A model generated the notes under the pieces. That model saw only the letters and a program-made list of their open reading frames with translations, had not been told where the DNA came from and ran no database searches. From the NCBI GenBank assembly GCA_036504595.1, contig DASXUX010000028.1, forward strand, positions 1 to 64,000: a stretch of 64,000 nt of DNA. The letters are read 5' to 3'. This document shows positions 25,337 to 34,021 of the stretch, in pieces (positions within the stretch are counted from its first letter, which is position 1; every line of letters begins with the position of its first letter). A program made the position numbers and the translations under genes. The stretch is from DASXUX01 sp036504595 (lineage in GTDB: Bacteria > Planctomycetota > SZUA-567 > H5-PLA8).

Positions 25337-26344
25337 CTAGTCCGCCCAGAGCATCTCTTCGCGTGGACCCGGTTCGACACTTGGCCGCTTCGCGGGTTCC
25401 GCCGAGATGCGCACGAGAAGATCCGCAAGCGTGATCAGGTCGAAGCGATTATGACGGATCACAGCCGAAAGCTGGCGCGCGTTGCCGGTCCGCACGAACG
25501 CGTGGTACACGTCCGGAATCTGGTGGCTGGGAATATCTTCGCCGCGCAAGCGGCCGCAAACGTGGCGTTCCAGCGTTTGCAGACGACAGTCGGGCAGCCG
25601 GCCTTTCCAGACGCGGCGCGCCGCATGAAGCAAATCGAGATGAAAGTGATCCAGGCAGCAGGGCACGCCATTGGCTGCGGCGCGCATTCGAACAAACGGC
25701 ACGTCGAAGCTCTTGCCATTAAATGAAACGAGCACTTTGCGCTTGGCGGCCAACTCCATGAACAACGCCAGCACGCAGCGCTCTTCGGAGTAATCGCGGC
25801 ACAGGTACTGCCGCAGCACCCACGCAGCGTTTTCCCAGCACAGTGTGCCGATCAAAAATAGCGGTGCGCTCGCCAGCCCGGCGGTCTCCAGATCGACAAA
25901 CAGCAAATCCTCCGGCTGAATCGCCGCGTGGAAGTTGCGGCGAGCCATGTACTCCGAAAGCGCTGACGCCTGTGCGGTGAAATGATCCGCTCGGACGGCG
26001 GAAATGCGTTCCTCGCAGCATTGTTCGATCAGATAGGAGACCAATCCATCGGGCGTTCGAACTTCGCGGCCGGGGACGGCGTCTTCCAGTCGCACCGGCG
26101 GCCCAACGAGCGGCGGCAACGCCGGTTTGCGCTGGGCAAGGCTATAGGGCAAGTCGCGCGAAAACACCAGCGGTGGAAGTGTGGCAGGGACATTCGCCGC
26201 GCCGACAACTTCTGGCGGCGCGCCACCGGTCACCCCGGCGCGCAACGAGTCCAGCTTGCGACGAAGCTCAGCGCGCGCAACATCGTCCGAAGTATTGCGC
26301 GGCGGCGGCGGCAACTCCGGCAACGTGTTTTCCAGCCCATCCAT
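25337..26344 (-). CDS. MrfB/YprB-type RNase H-like exonuclease
   Basis: The product is 335 residues when started at MDGLENTLPE. The frame extends 17 codons further through a repeat, and spacing to GGAGG is very short, so the start is uncertain. The DEDD-type exonuclease core is clear: LLFVDLETAGL with Asp151/Glu153, LVSFNGKSFDVPF with Asp213, HLDLLHAARRVW, and HNRFDLITLADL with Asp302. That is the pattern of B. subtilis MrfB (YprB), the nuclease partner of MrfA. The N-terminal 110 residues are Pro-rich and unrecognised. The TPR-type C-terminus I recall for the Bacillus protein is absent. It is the first gene of the operon with the two MrfA-like helicases. Confidence 0.85.
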   Translation of the reverse strand: MDGLENTLPELPPPPRNTSDDVARAELRRKLDSLRAGVTGGAPPEVVGAANVPATLPPLVFSRDLPYSLAQRKPALPPLVGPPVRLEDAVPGREVRTPDGLVSYLIEQCCEERISAVRADHFTAQASALSEYMARRNFHAAIQPEDLLFVDLETAGLASAPLFLIGTLCWENAAWVLRQYLCRDYSEERCVLALFMELAAKRKVLVSFNGKSFDVPFVRMRAAANGVPCCLDHFHLDLLHAARRVWKGRLPDCRLQTLERHVCGRLRGEDIPSHQIPDVYHAFVRTGNARQLSAVIRHNRFDLITLADLLVRISAEPAKRPSVEPGPREEMLWAD

Positions 26345-26384
26345 GCCTCCGATGGTAGCACGGCACGGAGGCGACACAAACGGG

Positions 26385-26430
26385 TCATTGGCCATTGGTC
26401 AGTGGTCATTGAACGGGCCACTGACCCCGG
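26385..26430. repeat. GGTCATT / GGCCATT tandem repeat
   Basis: Units of 7-9 bp (GGTCATTGG, CCATTGGTCA, GTGGTCATT) fill the gap between the DUF1080 gene end and the exonuclease gene start, and run into the possible upstream extension of the exonuclease. The same family occurs at 47665-47735. Confidence 0.65.
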
Positions 26431-26439
26431 ACTCGTGAA

Positions 26440-27414
26440 CTACTTCTTTTCGACAAACCAAATGTTCCGGTAGCGCACGGGGTTTCCGTGATTCTGCAAG
26501 TGCATCGGGCCCGGTTCGGGGCCTTCGCCCAGGGGCGCGGCGCGGGTGGAGCGCGGCACTTCGACGTCCTGCTGGACAACCACGCCGTTGAGCTTCACGG
26601 TCATGTGCGCGTTCTTCACTTTCTTGCCGTTTTCATATTGGGCAGCGGTAAAGTCCACATCGTATGTCTGCCAGGAGAGCGGCGGGAAGGCCATATTGAG
26701 CAATGGGTCGCTGATCTCGTAGATGCCGCCAAGTTCGTTGTTCTTGCCGGCCAGACCGAAGGAGTCGAGCACCTGCGTCTCGTAGCGGCTTTGCTGATAA
26801 ACTCCACTGTTGCCGCGGCCCTGTCCGCGAGCGTACGGCATGTAGGGCAGCCGCATTTCGACATGCCACGTGCCGCTGCCGAACTTCTTGACGGAGTTGG
26901 CGCCTTCGCACAAAAGTTTGTCCTCCGTCATCTTCGCGCCCTTCTGCCACTCGTCCAGGCCGCTGCCGTCAAAGAGCACAAGCGCGCCGGGCGGCGGCTT
27001 CAGGCCCATGGTCGGGCTTTCGCGAATGACGCGTTTGAGCTGCCCGAGTTCCTTGCCGCCGGCATCGCTGACGGACATCGAGCCGTCTTTGATCGCGATT
27101 TTCATCTGCGGCAGCGTGAAGGTCGTTACGCCGTCGGCCGTCGCGCCGTCGATCTCATCTTTTTTGTTTTTGTCCCAGCCATCGCCGGGCAGGCCGCCGT
27201 TGTGCACGACCACGTGAAACTTGGCGTCACCCAGGGCGATGACCTGCACGCCGAGTTTTGTCTTGGCGCCGTCCTTGGGGATTTCCCCGGTGTACTCGCC
27301 CTGCACGGCGAAATCCGCGTCAACCTTTGCGGGATCGTTGCTGACGATCTGTCCTGCAACCACGTGAACGGAAACGAGCAGCAATGCGGCCAGCGTCCAT
27401 CTAACCAGTGACAT
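26440..27414 (-). CDS. Exported DUF1080 (3-keto-disaccharide hydrolase-type) protein, second paralogue
   Basis: The product is 324 residues. Signal peptide MSLVRWTLAALLLVSVHVVAG. As in the paralogue at 6354-7337, an N-terminal module (DADFAVQGEY...HNGGLPGDGWDKNK) precedes the DUF1080 domain with GALVLFDGSGLDEW, RGNSGVYQQSRYETQVLDS, PLSWQTYDVDF and a C-terminal HGNPVRYRNIWFV. It probably cleaves or binds a modified sugar outside the cytoplasm. A strong AAGGAGG lies 9 nt before the ATG. It is upstream of the repair operon on the same strand but separated by a repeat, so co-transcription is unclear. Confidence 0.88.
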   Translation of the reverse strand: MSLVRWTLAALLLVSVHVVAGQIVSNDPAKVDADFAVQGEYTGEIPKDGAKTKLGVQVIALGDAKFHVVVHNGGLPGDGWDKNKKDEIDGATADGVTTFTLPQMKIAIKDGSMSVSDAGGKELGQLKRVIRESPTMGLKPPPGALVLFDGSGLDEWQKGAKMTEDKLLCEGANSVKKFGSGTWHVEMRLPYMPYARGQGRGNSGVYQQSRYETQVLDSFGLAGKNNELGGIYEISDPLLNMAFPPLSWQTYDVDFTAAQYENGKKVKNAHMTVKLNGVVVQQDVEVPRSTRAAPLGEGPEPGPMHLQNHGNPVRYRNIWFVEKK

Positions 27415-27454
27415 AGGTAATCCTCCTTAAGATGCGAGTACACCGGTTGAAGTA

Positions 27455-27545
27455 AAAATTAAAAACTCAAAATGCAAAATCAACGAAGCGCCGATTGGGC
27501 GCCGCCAATTTCCAATTTCTAATTTTGAACTTTGAATTAGCATTT
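27455..27545. repeat. AAAATT/AATTTC-rich inverted short repeat
   Basis: AAAAATTAAAAACTCAAAAT on the left and TTCCAATTTCTAATTTTGAA on the right form AT-rich, partly complementary blocks in the divergent gap between the DUF1080 and M48 genes. This AT-rich stretch contrasts with the GC-rich surroundings and may also hold promoters; I could not fix one. Confidence 0.5.
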
Positions 27546-27577
27546 TGATCACTCCTTATAGAAGCGAGGGCCTGAAC

Positions 27578-28390
27578 ATGCCAGCCACACGCGACGACTT
27601 CGTGCATCCGGCGGACAAAGCGGCGCTCGACAAGCTGAAGGCGGTCCCCCTGTTTCCCTCGTTTGTGCGCGCGTTCATGTCCGTCTTCAACGAGCGCGTC
27701 TGGCATGGCCTCAACATGGCCAACAAGATCCGGTTAAGCCCAAAGCAGCTCCCGCAGATCTACAAACATCTGCCGCCGATCTGCCGTACGCTGAACATCG
27801 AAGAACCCGAGTTCTATCTCGAGATGAATCCCTCGCCCAACGCCTACACCTATGGCGACAAGAAAGTATTTGTGACTGTCACATCGGGCTTGATCGAACA
27901 TCTGACGGACGACGAAGTGCATGCGGTCGTGGCTCACGAATGCGGACACATCCTCTGCCAGCACGTGCTCTACCACACGATGGCGCGTTGGGTGATCATC
28001 TACGGGCCAGCGGTGTTCGGGCCTCTGGCGGCGGTGTCGATCGGTCTGCGCCTGGCGCTCCTGTATTGGATGCGCCGCAGCGAACTGTCGTCTGACCGAG
28101 CCGCCGCGGTGATCATGGGCGGGGCTCAACCTGTGGTGGAGACGATGGTGCGGCTTGCCGGCGGGCCGAAGTCGATCACGAAGAACATCAACCTGAAATT
28201 GTATGCGCAACAGGCCGAAGCTTACGACAAACTCATGGAAAGCGAGTGGGACCGGTTCGTCGTGGGCATGCTCGGCATCGCGCAAACGCATCCCTTTCAT
28301 GCGGTCCGGACGCGCGAAATCATCCGCTGGTGCCGCACGCCGCAGTTCAAAGCAATCGTTACGCGGCTGAACGGAAAAGACAAGGTATAG
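27578..28390 (+). CDS. M48-family zinc metalloprotease
   Basis: The product is 270 residues, starting at MPATRDDFVH (GAGGG about 9 nt upstream). It is a Zn-dependent peptidase of the M48/HtpX-Ste24 group. VVAHECGHILCQHV carries the HEXXH metal site (about residues 121-125), and SELSSDRAA (about 169-177) supplies the third ligand Glu. A hydrophobic stretch of about 25 residues between them (WVIIYGPAVFGPLAAVSIGL) could be one membrane segment. There is no signal peptide. The usual M48 role is degrading damaged or misfolded membrane proteins. Confidence 0.88.
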   Translation: MPATRDDFVHPADKAALDKLKAVPLFPSFVRAFMSVFNERVWHGLNMANKIRLSPKQLPQIYKHLPPICRTLNIEEPEFYLEMNPSPNAYTYGDKKVFVTVTSGLIEHLTDDEVHAVVAHECGHILCQHVLYHTMARWVIIYGPAVFGPLAAVSIGLRLALLYWMRRSELSSDRAAAVIMGGAQPVVETMVRLAGGPKSITKNINLKLYAQQAEAYDKLMESEWDRFVVGMLGIAQTHPFHAVRTREIIRWCRTPQFKAIVTRLNGKDKV

Positions 28391-28480
28391 GGTTCGGGGT
28401 TCAGGGTTCAGGGGTTGGAGCCGCCAAGAGACCACCGACGTTAAACGCCAAGACGCCAGGCGCGCCAAGGTTCTCTCCGA
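28391..28480. repeat. GGGTTCGG/GGGTTCA repeat plus CGCCAAGACGCCAGG-type repeat
   Basis: Right after the protease stop come four GGTTCGGG/GGTTCAGG heptamer-type units (28390-28415). They are followed by a GCCAAGACGCCAGGCGCGCC stretch (28448-28470) of the same general kind as 7496-7524. The rest of the gap to 28636 shows nothing definite. Confidence 0.6.
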
Positions 28481-28636
28481 TAGCGCGGGCCGGCCAAGAG
28501 AGCGGAACGAATGCATCTCCACTGGGGCGCTCATACTATTTTCCGCCGACGGCGTTAAGAGAACGCGCAACGCGGTGTACTGACTAAAATGCCACCGTGT
28601 TTTGCCTTCAACTGGATTCTTCTTCGGAGAACGGGC

Positions 28637-30892
28637 ATGAAGACGTTGTGCGTTCTGGGTGCAGTCTGCGTCGTGCTGCTATCGGCTGCGCCAAGTGCTG
28701 CTGCTGAGGACTATGAGTTTCTCGGCTTGAGCGCCGGCGGCTCGATCTTCATGGGAAACTGCTCGCCGCACGACCCCAAGGTTCTGGCGGTCGCCACGGA
28801 CATGAGCGGCGCGTTTATCACGTACGATGCTGGCGCGAAGTGGCACATGATCGACTTCCGCCAACTTTCAGGTTCGAATCAATGCGCCGCGCAATTTCAT
28901 CCGACCAAGCCCGATGTGATCTATTGGGTCAAAGATAACGAAGTGCGCGTCAGCAACGACAAAGGGATCACGTGGGCTCCTGTCGGCGGCGACCAACCTT
29001 GGCGGAAGGATCACGATACCGTCGTGCGCCTGTGGCTGGATCCGGATTACCCCGAGCGCATTTTCGCGGGCACCGTGGCGAAAGATTCGGGCCAACTCTA
29101 CCTTACAGAGGACGCCGGCAAAGCGTGGCGCGTTTGCCCGACCGTCGCCGGGCGCCTGTTTCACGTCGCTGTGGACCGCAAGAGTCCGGCGGCTCAGCGA
29201 GTGTACTTCGTTGGCGCCGAACAGGGATTTTTCCGCAGCGACGACGGCGCGAAAACGTTCACGAAAAAAATGCAGGGTCTGCCGTCGGCCACGCTGAGCG
29301 GTTTTGCGGGAGCTTCAAACGAAAAGCAGACGATCCTTTATGCTGCGGTGCCCTGCGAACTGAAGGACGGCAAACTGACCGGCGGCATGTATCGCTCCAA
29401 GGACAAAGGCGAGACCTGGGAGCGCTGCATGAATGCGAAAATCAACGTTGATACCAAGAAGCGCAGCGAGTGGGCCGCGGGCGATCTGCCGCAGTACAGT
29501 TGGCTGGCGGCCTGCGACAAAATGCCTGAGCGCGCGTACGTGTTCTGCAGTGGAACGTCTTATCATCCGCCGTGCCACGCCACGTTCTACCGCACCGACG
29601 ATGCTGGCGAGAGGTGGCAGGAAATTTTCTTCTCCGATCCGCGCTTCAAGGACAAAGGCGCTGAATTCAACGTCGAGACCGACTGGGAAACGGAATGCTG
29701 GGGCCAGCGCCAGCAGGGCGCGACGCGCGGCTGCGAAGTCAATTCGTCCAATCCCGATATGGTCGTCGTCAATCAGGGGCGCTTCATTCACTACACGATG
29801 GATGCAGGTAAAACGTGGAAGTCGCCGTACGCGGGAATCAGCCGCGTCGATGCCGAAGGCCACAAGCACTACGCCAACAGCGGCGAGGTCGTCACGAGCA
29901 CGTGGAACTATTACATCGACCCGTTCGAAAAGAACCGGCACTACATCTGTTACACGGATATCGGATTTGCGCGCAGCCTCGACGGCGGCAAGACATGGCT
30001 GCCCGAAATGTTCCATCTTCCCAAGAACTGGAGCAATACGACCTACGCGCTGGCGTTCGATCCAGAAGTGAAAGGCCTGGTCTGGGGCGCGTTCTCGGCC
30101 TCGCACGATATTCCGAACTACAACGCGGTCTGGGGCGGACATAAGGCCACGCGACCCGGCGGAGTGGCCGTCTCCGCCGATCATTGCGCGACCTGGACGA
30201 AGCTGAAACTGCCGGTCGAACTTCCCTGCATGTCCGTGGCTCTCGACCCCAAGAGTCCCAAAGGCAAGCGCACCCTATACGCATCTCTTTTCGGCGGCGG
30301 CGTGTTCCGTTCCGATGACGGCGGCCAGAGTTGGGTCGCGAAGAACACCGGATTGGATCCTGACAAGCGCTGTCTGAAGCTGATTCTGCATCAGGACGGA
30401 ACGCTTTTCGTCGCGGCAACCGGACAGAAGAAGAACAATCCGCAAGGCAGCGGCATCTTTCGATCCACCGATAAAGGCGAGAACTGGACGAAGATCACCG
30501 CCGGTCAGCCTTGGGACTGGATTCGCGATTTCACGGTCAAAGCAGACGACAGCAACACCGTTCTTGTGCCGACATCGCGCGTGGAACCCGGCCTGCATCG
30601 CACAACGGACGGCGGCAAGACCTGGAAGACGATCTACAAGAATCCGAAGGAGAATTACTTCTTCGGCGCGTATTACCATCCAACGAACAAGGGCTGGATT
30701 TATCTGACGATTGTCGAAGGCGCCGTGGATTGCAGCATGTACTTGAGCAAGGACGACGGCGCGACGTGGCTGCCGTTCAACAAACTTCCATTCTCAAGCA
30801 TTCAGCGGCCGACATTCGACCCCGACGACCCCAGGCACGTGTACCTGTCCACCTTCGGCGCGTCGATCATCAAGGGGCCCGTGGAACCTTAA
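28637..30892 (+). CDS. Exported Asp-box (BNR) beta-propeller protein, sortilin/GH74-like
   Basis: The product is 751 residues, starting at MKTLCVLGAVC (GGAGA upstream); the signal peptide ends near SAAAED. The body is built of repeating blades, each with an Asp-box (S/T-x-D-x-G-x-T/S-W): RSDDGAKTF, RSKDKGETW, RTDDAGERW, RSLDGGKTW, RSDDGGQSW, RSTDKGENW, RTTDGGKTW and LSKDDGATW. This is the pattern of VPS10/sortilin-like and GH74 xyloglucanase propellers. The two catalytic Asp residues of GH74 could not be identified with confidence, so it may be a binding protein instead. A terminator-like repeat follows. Confidence 0.8.
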   Translation: MKTLCVLGAVCVVLLSAAPSAAAEDYEFLGLSAGGSIFMGNCSPHDPKVLAVATDMSGAFITYDAGAKWHMIDFRQLSGSNQCAAQFHPTKPDVIYWVKDNEVRVSNDKGITWAPVGGDQPWRKDHDTVVRLWLDPDYPERIFAGTVAKDSGQLYLTEDAGKAWRVCPTVAGRLFHVAVDRKSPAAQRVYFVGAEQGFFRSDDGAKTFTKKMQGLPSATLSGFAGASNEKQTILYAAVPCELKDGKLTGGMYRSKDKGETWERCMNAKINVDTKKRSEWAAGDLPQYSWLAACDKMPERAYVFCSGTSYHPPCHATFYRTDDAGERWQEIFFSDPRFKDKGAEFNVETDWETECWGQRQQGATRGCEVNSSNPDMVVVNQGRFIHYTMDAGKTWKSPYAGISRVDAEGHKHYANSGEVVTSTWNYYIDPFEKNRHYICYTDIGFARSLDGGKTWLPEMFHLPKNWSNTTYALAFDPEVKGLVWGAFSASHDIPNYNAVWGGHKATRPGGVAVSADHCATWTKLKLPVELPCMSVALDPKSPKGKRTLYASLFGGGVFRSDDGGQSWVAKNTGLDPDKRCLKLILHQDGTLFVAATGQKKNNPQGSGIFRSTDKGENWTKITAGQPWDWIRDFTVKADDSNTVLVPTSRVEPGLHRTTDGGKTWKTIYKNPKENYFFGAYYHPTNKGWIYLTIVEGAVDCSMYLSKDDGATWLPFNKLPFSSIQRPTFDPDDPRHVYLSTFGASIIKGPVEP

Positions 30893-30896
30893 CGGC

Positions 30897-31009
30897 AGGG
30901 TTCGGGGGTCAGGGTTCGGGGTTCAGACAGAGCATAAAAAGCCTTCACTGAACCCCGAACCCTGAACCCTGAACCCTGAACCCTGAACCCTGAACCCTGA
31001 ACCCTTTTT
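30897..31009 (+). terminator. GGGTTCA/TGAACCC heptamer repeat hairpin followed by a T-run
   Basis: Four diverged GGGTTCGG/GGGTTCAG units (30899-30927) face eight CCCTGAA/CCCCGAA heptamers (30958-31004) across a ~30-bp loop, and the sequence then reads CCCTTTTTTC. This gives a long potential stem with a 3' T6 tract, terminator-like, just after the stop of the propeller gene. The tandem array itself is one of several intergenic repeats of this family (28390, 33668). Confidence 0.6.
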
Positions 31010-31035
31010 TCTGTGGCTAAAGAAGGAGATACGAA

Positions 31036-33666
31036 ATGCCAGCGAAGCTCCGTTTCCGCACGCGCAACTACAAACATGAACTGGAACTGAAGCCTGGGAA
31101 GCCGCGCTGGGTCGGCAACTACACCGACGCGATCTGGGAAGGGCTGTGCAAGCAGATCGCCGATCATCAGTTTAACGGGCTGGTGTTTTACGCTGGGTAT
31201 CATTTCTTCGAATACGTGCTCGACTATTCCGGCTATCCGGATGCCGCGAGCCAGAACGCCAAGACGCGTGATGCGGTGCGCGCGTCGTTGAGGCGCGGGA
31301 TGGCCATCGCGCACAAGCACGGGCTGAAGACTTTCTTTCAACACTACGTCGGGCATTTCACGCCACAGTTGGCGCAGAAATACAACATTCCCACGACCGG
31401 CCGTTTCAGCAACATTGAACACCCGGAGGTCGAGCGCTACTGCCGCTGGTGTTATCGCGAAGTCTTCCGGCAGTTGCCAGATCTCGACGGGCTCTATTTT
31501 AATTTTGAGAGCTACAAGAACGCTGACGAGCACGTGATGCGCACGGCATTTCCGGAATTCAACCGCATGGCGCACAAGCCGATCATGGTGTTGCGGCTAT
31601 GGGACTACACCAGCTTTGATGGACTGCGCCGGATGATGGATGCGTACAAAGGCCGCATCATCGTCAGCCACAAGATAATGGACACGAACGACGCGTACTA
31701 TCTGCCGGTCGCCGATAGCCGCGCGGTCGAATGGAAGAAAGCGCTCGGCAAGCGACTCGAGTTCATGTACTGCGTCGGTCCATGCCACAACTGCGGCACG
31801 AATCTCTGCGATCAACTCTGGTCCGACTACGAATTCGTGCAGAAACTGCTGGCGGACGCGCAGGCCAAAGGCGCCGACTCCATCTCATTTCACACCTATC
31901 GAGAACTGTTCGCCGCTGACCTGCCCGATCCGGTGGTGTCGGCGTCCCTGCCGGCCGGCACGGAGGCCGGCGCTACCCCGGGCGTCTTCTCAGAATACGA
32001 AAAGAGCATGAGCCGATTCAACTTCCTGCATGTCCAGGCGGCAGTCGATTACTTCAACCACGTGAAGCGTTCACCCGCCGAGCAGGCTGCGTTGCTCGCA
32101 CAGCGATGCGGCGTATCACCCAAAGCGGGGCCAGCGTTGCACGCGACGATTCTGGCGGCAAGCCAGCCGGTGCTACTGACGTTCCAACAGTTCTGGCTGA
32201 CGTCGGCGTACGATGGCTTCCTGAACCGCGGGCGGTACTCGCTGATTCAGGATCCCTTCTATTACTATCCGGCCAGCGAACTGAACCATCAGGCCAGCCG
32301 GCCGATGTGGAAGGATTACGTCGCCTCGTGGATCGCAAAGAAAATCGACACGCGCGTCGCGCCGGATGGGCAGTACCAATTCATCCTTGATTATGTCAAC
32401 CCAGCCAGGCGGAAAGCGCCGTCGAACCCGCTCGTGATCGCCAAGAAGTTGCGGCAAAGCGCCAGGACCGCTGAGGCATCGCTGCGCGCATACACGCGGC
32501 TGGCGGGCAAAGCAGCCGGTGGGAAACTGGCGCCGTACGTGAAGCAAAATCTGCTGCTGGCAGAGTACGTCGCGAGCGAAATCGAGGTCGGCGTGGCGTT
32601 GTATTCGATGTACTTCGCCAAGACACGCGCAGGGATGCTGGCGGCGGCAAAGGCGGGCCTGGCGCGCCTCGAATACATCGCACCGCTCATCAGTGATCGC
32701 AGCAGCGCCCCAGTGAAAACGCTTCTGCGCATGACGATGCTGAATCTGGACCCGAACGTGGAGATCAAGCTCTGCCGCGAACTGGTGCGGCAACTGAAGC
32801 AAAAATCGATTCCAATGAACGCGCTGGTCAAGTACGTCGCTTCACGCCGCGAATACAACGAAATCCGGCGCGTGATCCGGCCATTCCGCCGGCACGATCA
32901 TAAGTCGCTCGGCCACGCGCGCGCATGCCTGAAACGCGCACTGGCGCACGCGGAGTCCGCCCTCCAGGACTTGCAGGCGCCGGGCCTGATCAAGTTCTCT
33001 GAAAATGTCGCACGCTGGCGCGACTATCTGCTCTACGAACAGCGCGGATTGTCGTCTCCCCGAATCAGCCTTCCGCCGCCACAAGACTTCAGACTCTCAG
33101 ACTCCAGACTCCAGACTCAGGTTCTCCGTCACGACGATTGTTTCCGCGCAGGTGAAGACTTCCTGGAGGACTTCCTCGGCTTCTTCCGGTCGATCGATTA
33201 TCGGCGCGAGGAGAAGCTGTTCCTGCGTCTTGCTCGCACGAAGGACGCTCTAGCCGTGACGCTGCTGGAACAATGCGCCGATGCCGAGGCGCGCCGAGCG
33301 CTCTGGGCCAAGTGGAAAGGATCCGGCAGCGACTCGTTCGTCATGCGCGTTGCGGTTGCAGATCCGGAATCCAAACCCCAAAAGCCAAAATCGAAAATGT
33401 TTATCGTCTGGCCGGAAGGAAGCGCCGTCTCGATGAACGCGCAGGCAAATCTGCCGGTGCGCACGGCGTTCAAGGCGGACGAGCAGCATTGGGAAACGAC
33501 AGTCTGGCTGCCGTTCAAACTGCTGGGCCGCAAGCCGCCGCGCAAGGGCGAGGCGTGGAGTCTGAACGTGAGCGCCAGTCCATACGTGAACGGCAATCGC
33601 GCCTACACATGGGCGCCGCAGTACGACTGCGACAATCCGAAGCTGTACGGCAAGGTTAAGTTCTAA
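31036..33666 (+). CDS. Unclassified TIM-barrel protein with C-terminal CBM9-like domain, no signal peptide
   Basis: The product is 876 residues with a very strong AAGGAGATACGAA ribosome-binding site. Residues 1-300 look like a glycoside-hydrolase-type (beta/alpha)8 barrel (IADHQFNGLVFYAGYHFFEY, FFQHYVGHFTPQLAQKYNIP, LDGLYFNFESYKN). The middle 350 residues are largely helical. The last ~190 residues resemble a CBM9-like sandwich (FLRLARTKDALAV..., WETTVWLPFKLLGRKPPRKG, WSLNVSASPYVNGN). There is no signal peptide, which is odd for such a domain set. Three repeat-encoded segments interrupt it (about residues 302-314, 683-695 and 778-788). I cannot name the GH family; a cytoplasmic role is inferred. 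Confidence 0.65.
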   Translation: MPAKLRFRTRNYKHELELKPGKPRWVGNYTDAIWEGLCKQIADHQFNGLVFYAGYHFFEYVLDYSGYPDAASQNAKTRDAVRASLRRGMAIAHKHGLKTFFQHYVGHFTPQLAQKYNIPTTGRFSNIEHPEVERYCRWCYREVFRQLPDLDGLYFNFESYKNADEHVMRTAFPEFNRMAHKPIMVLRLWDYTSFDGLRRMMDAYKGRIIVSHKIMDTNDAYYLPVADSRAVEWKKALGKRLEFMYCVGPCHNCGTNLCDQLWSDYEFVQKLLADAQAKGADSISFHTYRELFAADLPDPVVSASLPAGTEAGATPGVFSEYEKSMSRFNFLHVQAAVDYFNHVKRSPAEQAALLAQRCGVSPKAGPALHATILAASQPVLLTFQQFWLTSAYDGFLNRGRYSLIQDPFYYYPASELNHQASRPMWKDYVASWIAKKIDTRVAPDGQYQFILDYVNPARRKAPSNPLVIAKKLRQSARTAEASLRAYTRLAGKAAGGKLAPYVKQNLLLAEYVASEIEVGVALYSMYFAKTRAGMLAAAKAGLARLEYIAPLISDRSSAPVKTLLRMTMLNLDPNVEIKLCRELVRQLKQKSIPMNALVKYVASRREYNEIRRVIRPFRRHDHKSLGHARACLKRALAHAESALQDLQAPGLIKFSENVARWRDYLLYEQRGLSSPRISLPPPQDFRLSDSRLQTQVLRHDDCFRAGEDFLEDFLGFFRSIDYRREEKLFLRLARTKDALAVTLLEQCADAEARRALWAKWKGSGSDSFVMRVAVADPESKPQKPKSKMFIVWPEGSAVSMNAQANLPVRTAFKADEQHWETTVWLPFKLLGRKPPRKGEAWSLNVSASPYVNGNRAYTWAPQYDCDNPKLYGKVKF
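31941..31977. repeat. In-frame CCGGCACGGAGGCCGGCGCT repeat
   Basis: Encodes SLPAGTEAGATP within the TIM-barrel protein. The core is identical to those at 3606-3628 and, reverse-complemented, 10280-10356. Confidence 0.75.
33084..33120. repeat. CAGACTC / CAGACTCCA tandem repeat inside a CDS
   Basis: Five AGACTTC/AGACTCT/AGACTCC units in frame encode DFRLSDSRLQTQ between the helical region and the CBM9-like domain. A second in-frame run (CCAAACCCCAAAAGCCAAAA, 33368-33398) follows in the CBM9-like part and encodes SKPQKPKSKM. Confidence 0.7.
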
Positions 33667-33667
33667 A

Positions 33668-33720
33668 CTGCAGGGTTCGGGGTTCAGGGTTCAGGGTTCG
33701 GGGTTCAGGGTTTGGTGTTG
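33668..33720. repeat. GGGTTCGG/GGGTTCA tandem repeat
   Basis: About six heptamer-type GGGTTCA/GGGTTCG units lie directly downstream of the TIM-barrel gene stop, the same family as 30897-31005. Confidence 0.75.
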
Positions 33721-34020
33721 GCGACAGATCGCGAGCCGTCGGGGTACTCGCGCTGAATGCCGAGGTTCTGTACGAACGGCCTCGAATTCCGTTTTCGAGG
33801 GCGAAGGATTTTCCGGCCTTTGTTGCGGCAGGTCGTGCGGGTGAGCGTGGAGCCGGTGAAGATCGCGGGCGGCTTGTCGGGGCTGGCGTAACGAAGAAGC
33901 TTATGCAAAAATAATCCAAAATCTGTGCAACATTATGGGATTTGAAACGTCACTATATATGAGGGGCGAAGGGATACTCCGCCTTGGCGGAAGTGGTATT
34001 TGACAATTGGCGGCTTAGGG
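33721..34020. other. Gene-free stretch, possible minus-strand coding remnant
   Basis: On the minus strand 33721-33908 can be read as about 60 protein-like residues (KPPAIFTGSTLTRTTC, then NSRPFVQNLGIQREYPDG). This frame ends in the adjacent repeat and has no ribosome-binding site or recognisable domain. It may be a decayed gene end. 33909-34020 is AT-richer and shows nothing definite. Confidence 0.25.
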
Positions 34021-34021
34021 G

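Noticed and set aside
30897..31009. Telomere or linear-replicon end
   Set aside because: The CCCTGAA array is short, internal, flanked by normal genes, and similar arrays occur at other internal sites.
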